DNA of 64,000 nt from Corbicula japonica (Eukaryota > Mollusca > Bivalvia > Venerida > Cyrenidae): assembly GCA_038501625.1 (NCBI GenBank), contig JAZAYU010000201.1, positions 186,001 to 250,000 of the forward strand, read 5' to 3'. The number at the start of each line of letters is the position of its first letter. Position 1 is the stretch's first letter. A program made the position numbers and the translations under genes. Below the pieces are notes generated by a model. The model saw only the letters and a list, made by a program, of their open reading frames with translations. It made no database searches and was not told the DNA's origin. Positions 34,562 through 46,317 of this stretch are shown piece after piece.

Positions 34562-36110
34562 GGTTAAAGTTTACGTGCAATCTACCTATATCTTAAAAAC
34601 TACTATAGCTACAGCTTTTAAACTTGGCACACTTGTTCGTCATCATGTCCCGAGTGTGTTTGCCAAGAACCATAACTCTAACTTTCATTTTGATCAAATT
34701 ATGGCCCTTTTTTGACTTAAAATTTCAGGTTAAAGTTTGCGTGCAAGCTACTGTACAAACTCATAACTTCAATACTATCTATACTACAGCTTTAAAACTT
34801 GGCACACTTGTTCATCATCATGTCCCGTGTGTGTATGCCAAGAACCATAACTCTAACTTTCATTTTGATCAAATTATGGCCCTTTTTCGACTTAGAATTT
34901 CAGGTTAAAGTTTGCGTGCAAGCTACTATACAGACTCATAACTTCAATACTACTTATACTACAGCTTTGAAACATTCAACACTTGTTAATCATCATATCC
35001 CAAGTGTGTATGCCAAGAACCATAACTCTAACTTTCATTTTTATCAAATTATGCCCCTTTTTCGACTTAGAATTTCAGGTTAAAGTTTGCGTGCAAGCTA
35101 CTGTACAAATCCATAACTTCCATACTACTCATACTACAGCTTTGAAACTTTCAACACTTCTTCATCATCATAATTCAAGTTTGTCTGCCAAGAACCATAC
35201 TTCTAATTTTCATTTTGTACAAATTATGGCCCTTTTTCGACTTAGAATTTCAGGTTAAAGTTTGCGTGCAAGCTAGTTACTTTCATACTTCTTTTACTAT
35301 AGCTTTGAAACTTAAGACACTTGTTTACCATCATGACCCTGACTATTTATTCCAAGATCCATAACTCTTTCTTTCATGATAATCAAATTATAGCCCTTTT
35401 TCGACTTAGAATTTCAGGTAAAAGTTTGCGTGCAAGCTACTGTACAAACCTATAACTTCCATACTACTTACACTATAGCTTTGAAACTTTCAACACTTGT
35501 TCATCATCATAATTAAAGTCTGTATGCCAAGAACCATAACTCTAATTTCCATTTTGTTTAAATTATGGCCCTTTTTTGACTTAGAATTTCAGGTTAAAGT
35601 TTGCGTGCAAGGTAGTTACTTAAATACTTCTTGTACTATAGCTTTGAAACTTAACACACTTGTTTACCATCATGACCCTGACTATGTGTGCCAAGAACCA
35701 TAACTCTTTCTTTAATTTTTAATCAAATTAGGGTTAGGGTTAGGGTTTTAATCAAATTATGGCCCTTTTTCGACTTAGAATTTCAGGTTAAAGTTTGCGT
35801 GCTAGATAGTTACTTTCATACTTCTCGTACTACAGCTTTGAAACTTAAGATACTTGTTTACCATCATGACCCTGACTATGTATGCCAAGACCCATAACTC
35901 TTTCTTTCATTTTTAATCAAATTATGCCCCTTTTTTGACTTAGATTTTCAGGTTAAAGTTAAAGTTTGCGTGCAAGCTAGTTACTTTCATACTTCTTGTA
36001 CTATAGCTTTGAAACTTATCCATCATCATGACCCTGACTATGTATGCCAAGAACCATAACTCTTTGATTTTTTTTCAAATTACTGCCCTTTTTAGACTTA
36101 AAAATTAAGG
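34562..36110 (+). repeat. Nine tandem ~170-bp units
   Basis: Units start with GGTTAAAGTTTGCGTGC at 34562, 34728, 34903, 35078, 35253, 35417, 35592, 35786 and 35951. Shared parts include CATAACT, ATCATCATG, AAGAACCATAACTCT and TTATGGCCCTTTTTCGACTTA. The predicted 68-124 codon frames here are repeats of the same unit read as protein and are not genes. Confidence 0.9.
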
Positions 36111-36360
36111 TTTAAAACTTTGTATACCTTTATTTTATCTTACAACAGGTTTATTTTCAAAGGCCCATAACTCATCCTTGCTTTTTTATATTTGATTTTT
36201 GTCCTTTTCACTTGAAATTAGAACTAAGACTTATAAATAATTGTTAAAGGTTCAATGTTAGTGTTTTTCATATGTAATGCTATAGAAAATGTTTACAACA
36301 GATGTACTTAACATACTTTGGTTGAAAGTGTTGAGTAATTGTGGGGTGGGTGGGGGCATA

Positions 36361-37280
36361 GACTATACTATACTATACTATACTATACTATACTATACTA
36401 TACTATACTATACTATTACTATACTATTACTATACTATTACTATACTATTACTATACTATACTATACTATACTATACTATACTATACTATACTATTACTA
36501 TACTATTACTATACTATTACTATACTATTACTATACTATACTATTACTATACTATACTATACTATACTATACTATACTATACTATACTATACTATACTAT
36601 ACTATACTATACTATACTATACTATACTATACCATACCATACCATACCATACCATACCATACCATACCATACCATACCATACCATACCATACCATACCTT
36701 ACCATACCTTACCTTACCTTACCATACCTTACCATACTATTACTATATTATTACTATACTATACTATTACTATACTATTACTATACGTTTACTATATATG
36801 TACTATTACTATACTATACTATACTATACTATACTATACTATACTATACTATACTATACTATACTATACTATACTATACTATACTATACTATACTATACT
36901 ATACTATACTATACTATACTATACTATACTATACTATACTATACTATACTATACTATACTATACTATACTATTACTATTACTACTTACTATTACTATTAC
37001 TATTACTATACTATACTATACTATACTATACTATACTATACTATACTATACTATACTATACTATACTATACTATACTATACTATACTATACTATACTATA
37101 CTATACTATACTATACTATACTATACTTACTATACTATACTATACTATACTATACTATACTATACTATCTATACTATACTATACTATACTATACTATACT
37201 ATACTATACTATACTATACTATACTATACTATACTATACTATTACTGTACTATTACTATACTATTACTATTACTATTACT
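36361..37280 (+). repeat. (ACTAT)n pentanucleotide array with ACCAT and ACTATT variants
   Basis: About 900 bp of nearly pure pentamer with patches of ACCAT (36631-36735) and ATTACT. Because 5 and 3 share no factor, all three frames stay open for long distances, giving spurious TILYY-type ORFs of more than 350 codons. An (ACC/AAC)n tract follows at 37280-37400. Confidence 0.95.
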
Positions 37281-37689
37281 ACACCAGCAACACCAACACC
37301 ACCACCAACAACATCAACACCACCACCAACAACAACATCAACAACAACAACCAACACCACCACTACCACCACCAACAACAACACCAACAATGACAACACC
37401 AGCAACCAGCATACCATACTGTACTAAACCACGCCACACCACTATAGGTGGGCAGGGATAGTAAGTTGATGGGTGTGGGATCAGTGGTTTATGGGCTGGG
37501 TTGTGTAAACCCTAAAAAAAATCAACAAGAAGATATTAAGTGTAATCTATTGATTTCCTAACTTGGATAAAGAAACCTTTGTTCATGTGTGTTTGTTGGA
37601 GGCGTCATAAACTCCTGAATCACTCCCCAGTTTAAATGAAGCCCAGTTACAATGTGCTTAATAATTCTGACTTTTCGAATAGTCGAGCT

Positions 37690-38652
37690 TGCAGTCGTTT
37701 CCGACTGGCTCTTGTAATATTTTCCAATAATCTTTTGGGTTTTTGGTATGTATCTGTCCTAATTTTCTTTCATTTTCAAATTTATGTTTGTTTATATAAG
37801 TATTCATAACCTGTATATAATGCTTACTCGCGCGTGCAAGTTGATTTCTATATTGGTCATTTTTATGGGTCATGTTATGTTTACGTGCCACGTGATATCT
37901 ATGTCTGGCCTTTTTGCAGTGGGGTCCAAACCAGGGTTTGTTTTTATTGTTATTTTAATTTATATTCTTATAGGATCTGTTATTTGGCTTAGCTGGGAAC
38001 GATCTTCGGGCCGACGAATGAAATAATGACGCAATTTGTTCAGATATGCAGTTAAGTTTCGACTTAGCAGTAACAGGATCTTGAATAGAGTCAATATTCC
38101 TTATAATTTCATTAATATCGCGTTGGCTAATGTTTTTTTTACAAAATTGTATTGTTTTTCGGGTTTCCATCTCGGGGGCTTAGAAATTTCAGGAATCCTA
38201 GACAAATTGTGCGTAATATTTTCATCTGGTTGGTTTTCGGTATGATCTGAATAGATTTTAAGTTCAAGATCGAGAAGAGAATGCCCATCAGAAAATAGCG
38301 CATCAACTTCTTGTACCTTAAAGCAGCTAATAATATGCATAAAATTTATTGTCGAGATAGCATAATCAATTACAGATCTTTCACGGAAAGTAAATTTCGC
38401 CGACATATTAGGATTGATCCTACTGTTTAAAATAAACATATTATTAACCTTACAAATTTCTAACAGTTTAATACCTAAGTTGTTAATTTTATCATCTAAA
38501 GAACACCTATTAGCTTTAATATTAAACTTTTGTAGCTGTTCTACACTATTCATAAAACTCAAACAGTCATTTTCAATACTAATTTGTTCTGCTAAAAAGT
38601 CGTCAAATACTGTAAAATCTGGCAGATTTGACGTATGTGCATTAAAATCGCC
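37690..38652 (-). pseudogene. LINE endonuclease C-terminal half and linker, disabled
   Basis: Reads from GDFNAHT (about 38652-38632) into the helix-rich middle, RSVIDYAI (about 38375) and SDGHSLLDLEL (about 38275), which are the APE Asp/Asn, Ser-Asp-Tyr and Asp-His blocks. The linker ending KDYWKILQEP (about 37730) follows. The parts occupy overlapping frames (38562-38101, 38170-37955, 37891-37658), so at least two frame changes are present. Confidence 0.8.
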
Positions 38653-38654
38653 TA

Positions 38655-39606
38655 CTGTGGTATCATTATATTTAGCGATGGCTTAATTTTCGCGTATTTC
38701 GCGCTTCGGCCAGTGCGCGAATTTAAAACCTTAGCTAAAATTCAACCATCTAGTTCCACATCTATACGTATCCGAAACGTGCTAATGTCCGAAAAGACCT
38801 ACACTTCGTATTTAGTTGCCCGTATCGCTATGTAATATAAATTTGAGGTATTGAATATTTGAAATGTTAAAGGAAATAAAATAAGTTATTATTGTAAAAT
38901 TTCTTTTGAAAAATGTTACATGTTACTTCAAAATTGTAACGACAATTTAGTCCGGGCATTTAGGTCGGGTCACGTTTTAGAAAACAGTATCGTTGTCATC
39001 TCACTCTGTTTATTTTGACACGTATTTCTGTTATCTACTTGTAACATGTCCATTTGACAATTCTGATAATTTTGAGACGTTCTTGTTTCTTGTGACAATT
39101 TGTGAAGTATTAAGACCTTTTGGAATATTTCTAATATTTCTTTTCGGAAGGCAGTCGAGTGTTTTGATAGTGTAGTTGGAAGCAATAGCGTTTGAATGTT
39201 TTTGAAAAGTTCAATTTAAAATTACAACCCTCTGTTTTGCGTAAATGTTTTACAATCATTCGACACTTCGAAAAATAAAACGGGTACGCAATTTAACATG
39301 CCAATTATGTTATGAATGGTCCGGAAATATGGATCAAACGGGTCCCGTGTCAATTAGCCGATCCGAATAAACAGCGGTCCGATAATTGACTAACAAAGGA
39401 AGTGGAAATTGACCCCCTGCCAACTTACACATGATTAGCTCGTATGTTCGAATAAACAATAGGTGTTGATAACGGATCAGTCAAATATCGGTTGTAATAA
39501 TAATTTTTTTTTTAAATTGGATGTGCGCGAATTTACGTCCGCGCGAAACAGTCATTTTCGGCGATTGCGCGAAATTTTGTGCCAGCGAAATTAAATGATA
39601 CCACAG
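38655..39606. mobile_element. 952-bp TA-flanked inverted-repeat element inside the LINE
   Basis: Termini CTGTGGTATCATT (38655) and its complement AATGATACCACAG (39606) are flanked by TA on both sides (38653-38654 and 39607-39608). Subterminal parts are rich in TTCGCG motifs. No transposase frame is visible. TA duplication suggests mobilisation by a Tc1/mariner-type transposase. The smaller element at 46318-46569 has related termini. Confidence 0.85.
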
Positions 39607-39608
39607 TA

Positions 39609-40170
39609 TTAAAAGAACTTGAGTAAATAAACTACATTTGGAAGTGATTTCAGACTGGAGGTCATAAAATTCATTTTCTGTAAAGAATTTGGATATTTCT
39701 GGTGGGATGTACACATTTCCCACTATTAAGTCACAAGTTAAATATGCAGATACCTGCTTTTTGATTTTTAACCAAAATACATATTCATTCTTTGACTCTA
39801 AGATTTCAATATACTCATTAAAGTTGTTTTTTACAAAGAAAGCTAATCCTCCTGACCTCCTAATATATCTAGCCCTTCTTGGTTTTGAATAAAAGTGATA
39901 ACCTGGCAGTTCAACTCTATCGAATTCATCTAGTTTAGATTCTTGTACACAGAGAATGTGAAAATCTTCAATCAATTTAACAAATTCCGGGTATTCTTGC
40001 CCTTTTTTAAGACCACAAACATTAAGGCTACCAAGTTTGAATTTTTCTTGCGGAGATGTAGAAGTATCACCTTCATTCAAAAGCATAGGGCTGTTTGCGG
40101 TTAACTCAGTTTGAAAATTGGAAATTTCATTTTCATTTGGGTAGTCATTTGTTTTTAAAATGATGACCAT
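39609..40170 (-). pseudogene. LINE APE endonuclease N-terminal half
   Basis: Contains the endonuclease blocks KLGSLNVCGLKKG (catalytic Asn), LCVQESKLDE (catalytic Glu), GGLAFFVK and GNVYIPP. The frame then runs into the inserted element at 39608, and the next LINE block (GDFNAH) resumes at 38652. Start ATG at 40170, with a TATTTTTCAG just upstream. Confidence 0.85.
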
Positions 40171-40190
40171 TTATTTGTATTTTTCAGGGT

Positions 40191-40636
40191 ATGGTTCACA
40201 CACAGTTCACCGGAAGTGTTCCTCGGCAACTGGAGACCGTCTGGAGACTAGCCTCTGTTTCAGCAAATAAGATCCTGGAGATTTGAGACTGGTCTCAAAC
40301 TCAGTTAAATGATATTGGTCAAGTATTTAACTATATCAGCAAAACGTAAACACTGATAATGGTGAATTAGAAAACCACGTCGTCAGCAATCATTTATTCC
40401 GAATGCTGTTCAATAAAGCTCTGTTGAACAGTATAAGTCGGAGACTTACTTAGACTGAAAAGGATCGCATCTGTTTTCCTGATGCATAACATGTTCGAAT
40501 GCTCCTGTTATTGTCAGTGAAAATCCGTATCAGACTGCACGAATGCGCATGCTCAGTGATATTTGTCCACACTGTTCTTATCCATGTACGCCATGAGTCG
40601 CACTTTTCGATGGTGAATCTGTTATGTTTCTTCCAG
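40191..40636. other. Intron/intergenic DNA before TSP1 exon
   Basis: Contains one arm of the palindromic MITE family (about 40250-40312: CTGTTTCAGCAAATAAGATC and GAGATTTGAGACTGGTCTC). No gene. Confidence 0.55.
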
Positions 40637-40833
40637 CTGTCGTAGATGGTGGTTGGACGCACTGGAGTACTTACAGCGCATGCTCCAAGTCATGTGGTAC
40701 AGGCTACCAGTCATGTCATCGCACGTGCGATAATCCAACGCCGTCTGCAACAGGACAACCGAGTGTGGGCGTGTCCGAAGATAGGTACCGTGCCATACAG
40801 AACATTGTCCGTGTTCAGGAACTAACTGTCCAG
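40637..40833 (+). pseudogene. Thrombospondin type-1 repeat exon, frameshifted (copy A)
   Basis: TSP1 modules are extracellular, disulphide-bonded adhesion domains. Splice signals TTCTTCCAG|CT and CCAG|GTGAGG frame a 197-nt exon beginning VVDGGWTHWSTYSACSKSCG. It closely matches the exon at 52248-52445 (198 nt, 66 codons, phase 1-1) but lacks one base in GAT(C)AGGTACC near 40773. This throws the last third, with three or more cysteines, out of frame. It also has Cys to Ser (PSVGV against PCVGV) and Arg to Cys (QSCHR against QSRHR) changes. Splicing this exon would break the protein downstream. Confidence 0.85.
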
Positions 40834-41249
40834 GTGAGGTACACGTATCAGCGTATTTAACCTTTTATGCATGTTTATTGCGATATAATGGCGTTTGTGA
40901 TGTGCTGCTGAAACAGCCGCGTTGACCACGAAGTAAATGAGGGTTAGTTTTCACAGTAACTGGTGGCAAAACGTTTGCGCTCGTCGATGTCACAAGTCAT
41001 AACATTGTGCACAAACAAACACACCTTGAGAGAAGATTTTTTTTAATTTTAAATAGAAAATATGTTTTGATTAAATACCTTTATCGCAACAAAGTTCGAT
41101 AAGGGTGTAAATATCGGAGAATAAATCATTTGACGTCGGAGTTTTCTCAAAGTTTGCTAAGCAGCAAGAATATTTTATACATATTTTTGGCGTATGTCAG
41201 TTATGAGGTTTTTTGTTTATTTTTAGTCACCTCATTAATGACAGACCCC

Positions 41250-41545
41250 GCCCGGCTAGCTCAGTTGGTAGAGCATCGGACTGTCAATCCAGGGGTCGTG
41301 AGTTCGATCCCCAGCCGAGGCGGGAAAAAATTTCTCCGTAACAATTGAACTCGGACATTGCGTCTGAGAGTCATTTGCCCCTAACCTCTGATTCAAGTGA
41401 GGAAGCAGTCAGTCGCTTGCGGAGAAATTGGTTAGTACTGGTTGGAGACCCAGGAACACCGGTTAGGTGGACTGACCGCCGGGATATAACCTAGAAAGCT
41501 GTTGAAACCAGGCGTTAAACCCGAAACAAACAAACAAACAAAAAA
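41250..41545 (+). mobile_element. tRNA-derived SINE with (CAAA)n tail
   Basis: The 5' ~72 nt is a degraded tRNA: acceptor-like GCCCGGC, D arm GCTCAGTTGGTAGAGC, anticodon loop CTGTCAA (GTC) with a mismatched stem, and GTTCGATCC as B box. A unique body (GTTAGTACTGGTTGGAGACC, CGCCGGGATATAACC, GGCGTTAAACCC) follows, ending in an ACAAACAAACAAA tail. The body resembles cores of bivalve SINEs from memory. The flanks AATGAC (41237) and AATGACT after the tail may be the target duplication. Because of the mismatches it is not a functional tRNA gene. Confidence 0.8.
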
Positions 41546-42445
41546 TGACTCATAAACATATAAACAAATGTTTTTAAAATGGTAATGTTTTTACGGGTTT
41601 ATTTAGAATTTGAATGGAATATTGGGGATGGGAAAACATCAATGTTTGCGAAAACAAAACCAAAAATAACAGAGTGGCATCCAATAAATGTTTTACGAGA
41701 TTCGCGTTTGCAATGAGCTCTGTCAAACATTTAGTCTTTCAATTGAAAGTAAAGTTTTCAAGAGTATCTAAAATGTCTGCAGCGTAAATTAAACACTGAA
41801 AAATACAGCGTCGCCTCGTTTTCTTATTTTACTAAGTGTACAAAAAGGACTTTCCCGATGTATCATTAAATGATTACTAGGATAATCGCATTTATCTACC
41901 TTCACAGTGGTCTGTTGTAAACTTGATGCCTATCAAACTTTGAGTACTTTATGTGCATAGAAGGCTAAACGGCTCAAGTTTGCATTTGGGGCACGCCACG
42001 GTAAAATGTGTATTCGATCATATTTTTTGAAATTTTAATTGTTACAATTTTGAGTTATAATTTACAATTATCTTTTATTTTCACATCACTAATCAGACAT
42101 TTTGTTACAATTTTTGACATTATAGTGGTATTTTTGCCACAAAATTTTGTTGCATCAACTCCACATTTTCTATTTACCTGATTTCTTTCAATCTTTCTCA
42201 GATAATTAGACATGATGTGAAGATTTTGGTAAGACATTGTCTTGCAACAATTTTCACCAGACTTATGGCCCTTTCTTTATGTTAGTTATTAAATCTTGTG
42301 GCACTTACTCTGCATTAACTAATCATGATCACCACATGTTGTTAATACCTGATACAAAATTTTGTAACAAATGTTGTTGCAGGAGTGGGGGCATCAGTGT
42401 CCTGAGGACACAGTCTAGTTTCATTTTGCGATCCGCATTCGTCTT
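41546..42445. other. Intron sequence
   Basis: Parts of 40834-41960 and 52446-53330 are alignable (for example GTGCTCGTCGA, CAGTGGTCTGT, CATAGAAGGC), so the exon was duplicated with its downstream intron. At 41990 GCACGCCACGG recalls the TIR at 54876. No gene. Confidence 0.6.
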
Positions 42446-42975
42446 AGAACGGTGTTCCGTTGAGGCCATCGTTGTTTCGCCCTGACGACTTCAAGAGCGA
42501 GAACACGAAAACGCGAAAACACGATGCGAGATCGCGAAACAACGATGCGAGGTCGCGAAACAACGATGCGATATCGCGAAAACACGATGCGAGGTCGCGA
42601 AATTATGATTCGAGAACGCGAAATTAATGTCGCTCCCTCGCATCGTACTTTCTCGACCTCACATCGTTGTTTCTTCGCGTTCTCGCATCGTGATTTCGCG
42701 TTTTCGTGATCTCGACCTAAGGACAGCGAGACCACGAAAACGCGAAACAACGATGTGAGAACGCGAAAACACGATGCGAGGTCGCGAAAGTACGATGCGA
42801 CAACGCGATATTAATATCGCTCCATCGCATCGTACTTTCGCGACCTCGCATCGTGCTTTCGCGATATCGCATTGTTGTTTCGCGATCTCTCATCGTGTTT
42901 TCACGTTTTCGTGTTCTCGCCCCAGAGGTCGAAAGAGCGAAACAACGATGGCCCCAAAGGAATTCCGTCTTAGTG
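42446..42975. mobile_element. Palindromic minisatellite element (CGCGAAACAACGATG family)
   Basis: A dense array of ~20-27-bp units built from CGCGAAA, ACGATGCGAG and GTCGCGAAA. Orientation flips at the centre (about 42625-42660 and 42810-42840), giving large inverted repeats. The outer ends are also inverted: GGCCATCGTTGTTTCGC (42464) against GCGAAACAACGATGGCC (42938). The piece CAACGATGGCCCCAACGGAATT recurs alone at about 59483. Reading frames here are repeat artefacts. Confidence 0.8.
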
Positions 42976-45527
42976 TTTGTTTAAACGAATGACTAAATTG
43001 ACTTCGTAGCCAAAAATGTGTCCACGTATATTGAATATATTGATCCGTCAAACTATGTAATGGTATCCTACCTGTATTACCAAGGAAGTATATTGCCATA
43101 TTGTATGTACGAGTAAAAATCGATGCAAATCATTATTATTAAATGTTTACATGAGACAGAACTGGTCGTGCAAAAAAGAAGAAATAAGTTTTACAGGTTA
43201 TTCGTTTTTATGGTGATAAAGTTGTGTCGACAGGACATTATGTCTGTTTCTTTGTTATTATGTGTTATTGTATGAGGGACACTTTATTAACACAACTTCT
43301 TTACTGAAAACGACGAGACAATAATAAAAAGTGATGAGTCAAAAACAAGATCTTTTTATTACATAATACTCAGTTTTTGTGTCTTTTACAAAACAGTAAG
43401 ATTACAATGAGCCGGCATTAATCGAGATAGTATACCTATTTTATATTTGACAGATTTCTCTACGGTATTACGGAGAGCATATCTGTGGAGGAACCCTGAT
43501 CAGCGACCAATGGGTCCTAACAGTAGCTCACTGCTTTGAAGAGTAAGTATATTTCTACTTTGAACTACATTCGCGAATTTCAAAGCAGTAAGTAAGTAAG
43601 TTGTAGAACAGCTTCGAATTCTGTACACACGTTTTGAGACATACCTTTGTAGGTTTAGCATTAAGTTCATTACGTCGGGTCGAACATGTCCGAGGACGAG
43701 TATTTTGACAGTTTACGAGGCAAAAGAAAAACAACACAAAAAGAACAAACACGTGAGGAAGCTCAGGATAGACCCCGGACGGTGTCAGAGGGGGAAATTA
43801 GCTAGGCACTGATCTCCTTTACCACACAAACATACAGCATTAGAAAAAGTATCAAGTTAACGCGGGTTGAACGCAGTTCTGATCACCATAGGACCTGTTG
43901 TCGGCTCTATTAAATAAGCGGAGTATCAAAAAATTAAAAGATCGGTGTCGTTGGATCATTGTTTAAGCCTAGCAGTGGTCCGTATGAATTTATAGTCCTT
44001 GCTATAAAGACCCTACCGATTATTAAAACTTGCGTTCTTACTTTCTCTTCCAGTTTAGCCACTCAACCATTGTTTTGTGGATTGTCATCATTCTGTTTTA
44101 AAATATAATTTGTCAATTTCTGTGTGGGTTTAGAGCCCAACAGATGGACAGTGGGCGTGGGTCTGCATGACCAGAAACACGTGCTAAATAGCAACATAAT
44201 TCACGTGGCTCAAGTATTTGTTCACGAGCAGCATGATTCCAAGCTCGAGAAAAACGATATAGCCCTGCTCAAGCTCAGTAAGCAGCTGGACATCACGGGA
44301 AAGTATGTATGTATTGTATCTTGTTTTATACAATGTGTTTGCGAAAACAGCTGAATGAGCTACTTAAAACATTTGCCTCTACAGTAAATGAATTTCGAAC
44401 CTAGGACATCGTCATATTTTAGTGCACATGTACTATTTAACCAGCATTCTTGATGAAAACTAAAACTATATATCGTTTATAAACAGTATTTAACAGTAGT
44501 TTGGAACGTTACTAAGTGAAAATAATCCTTATATATATATATATTATTTAAAAGAAATAGTTCTTATATTTTTTATTTAAAAGAAGAATGGTGCCATTGT
44601 TAATTAAGATATTCTAAAAGAACTAACATTCTAATTTTGAAATGCTGTTAAATTAAGATTTAAGGATGTACGCTACGCTATCATATTTTTCAAGACACGT
44701 TTTAGTAAAAATGGTGATCTCAATTTGAAAAAAAATATCGAGCTGGTTGAGAGGATATCAACTTAAAAAATATTTTGCGTTGTTTAACATCCCTTTTTGT
44801 AAAAAATTCATCTCTCCTAAATTCAGTTTGTCGCTTGACGACAACATGCAGACAATTTCTTTATAATTAGCTAGGATCAATGTTTAACAACTGACCGTGT
44901 TGCTTCACTTTATTTTATTCATTTTAAAAACTTTGCACAAAGTCATTGGATTAAATCTCGCGGCCAGACTAAAATCTTTTAAATCTCTGGCATCCAGCTG
45001 GTTGACCTGGAAATTAGTTTCTATTTGAACCAATAAGCTGCCTGGGATTCGAGACTGCTCTTTATTGATTTCAGTGCTGGGGCCAGAATTCATGCTTCTT
45101 ATTCTTTATTACATTAAGAAGCTGAACATTTACAATTTATGACATTAATGTTATAATGAAGTTGAAAAGAAATAATCGTTATTCTTTTTTTTGTTGAAAC
45201 CATACAGATACAATGTATATCCGACCGGCGTGTCTACCACAAAGATAATATGCATTTAAACACGATCCATGCGTAGCGTCTGGTTGGGGAGCCACATACT
45301 AAGGTAATCTTTTCTGATTATTGCACAGTTAAATCTGTATTTAAAAAAACACTCAGGGGAAGAACGAAAAGTAGTCTCAAAAAGGCAGGTCGTCTTTGTT
45401 GGCAGGTGGATATATTCTTTTTATTAGTCAGTGTGACAGATAAAATGTGTTTTTATCCACATGTGGTCTTTCTTTAGGCGTGGTCTTTAGCGCATAACAT
45501 TAGTAAGCAGTTAACACGATCCGGGTA

Positions 45528-46129
45528 CAGTGGTGTGGGGCAAGTCTGCGCACCTATCATAAAAACTTAACTGTGGTGTATAACACATTCAGTAGCCAAA
45601 GACAAGTACCTTACGGAAAGAAACTGTATCCATTCAGGAATTGGTTTGTTATCATTTATGTGCATGAGTTTGCATATGAGGCTTTAAAATGATGTCATAC
45701 TGAAGTCACACCCATGTTTACATGATATTGAAAATGTTGCCCAACTCTGCGCATGCTTATATTGACTGTAAATTTTCTGTTCATATTAAAATGCACCACT
45801 CTCCCAAGCTACACACTTTTGAAAAGAATATTGTGTGAAAGGTTAGTACAAAACACATTCATTTATTTGGGTCATAACTGTCAAAATTATGACCTTTTGG
45901 AATAAGAGGGTATTTAAAGCAAATTTATTTGATGGTTTTGATACTTTAGAGTTGTTATTTACTTACAAGACTCGTTCTAGCAAGATGTACCGATCAGAAT
46001 TTTAAACAAATTGCAGTACTTGACCAAAATCAATGTTTGCAGCCAGTTCTTTTGACATCAGTGTTTTTTTAATATATGCAAATCAGGTGCGCAGAGTTGG
46101 GCTATGCGCAAACTTACCCCACACCACTG
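45528..46129. mobile_element. 602-bp TA-flanked MITE in protease intron
   Basis: Termini CAGTGGTGTGGGG and CCCCACACCACTG with TA on both sides (45526-45527 and 46130-46131). Subterminal TCTGCGCA motifs are repeated (about 45545, 46090 and an internal copy about 45750). No ORF. Confidence 0.83.
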
Positions 46130-46317
46130 TATTAAGTCACTTATTATGGTTTGATTTCCCGATAAATCATTTGATCAAAATCCGTTCAACACGTCGTACA
46201 TAGGCAGCCACCTATTTTGGCATTGCTTGTGTTATTAAGGAAGCTACATACAATTATTTGATTACGTGTGTTAGAAAATTATAGCAAAATTTAAAGCAAC
46301 TCTGCGCCAGGGCAGTA

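Larger units (their letters stand above)
34475..37689 (+). mobile_element. Pearl/Helentron-like element with tandem-repeat core
   Basis: 3215 bp inserted in the LINE. It begins AGCTCGACTATTCGAA (34475-34490) and ends with its reverse complement (37674-37689). A terminal hairpin pairs AGCTCGAC (34475) with GTCGAGCT (34497). Inside are a (GGCGTC)n block (34509-34558), nine ~165-195-bp tandem units (34562 to about 36110), an ACTAT microsatellite (about 36361-37280), and a unique 3' part. This layout resembles molluscan pearl/CvA elements, regarded as non-autonomous Helentrons. A T flanks each side and no longer duplication is evident, which agrees with insertion between two Ts. No enzyme is encoded. 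Confidence 0.7.
31641..40190 (-). mobile_element. Decayed APE-type LINE with two nested insertions
   Basis: A non-LTR retrotransposon copy, 5' end near 40190 and 3' end at an (ACAGA)n tail (about 31645-31670). Coding order on the minus strand is APE endonuclease (40170-39609 and 38652 to about 37955), linker (about 37891-37690), RT (about 34474-33362), and C-terminal region with zinc motif (33340-32471). The coding parts lie in several frames. It is interrupted by a 952-bp TA-flanked element inside the endonuclease and a 3.2-kb repeat-rich element in the linker. Removing both leaves a collinear LINE, so the LINE is the oldest layer. The clade is uncertain; it looks like the Jockey/CR1/I group. 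Confidence 0.85.

Noticed and set aside
34341..35897. Series of 68-124 codon frames with TITLTFILIKLWPFFDLEFQ-like text
   Set aside because: The same tandem 170-bp unit read repeatedly; no independent gene.
36289..37461. Two overlapping 360-390 codon frames rich in Tyr, Ile, Leu and Thr
   Set aside because: They arise from the ACTAT microsatellite, which has no stop codon in any phase; no domain or codon bias.
41250..41322. Functional tRNA-Asp gene
   Set aside because: Acceptor, anticodon and T stems have mismatches, and a SINE body and CAAA tail follow.
42421..42992. Arg/Ser-rich frames on both strands
   Set aside because: Products of the palindromic CGCGAAA minisatellite.
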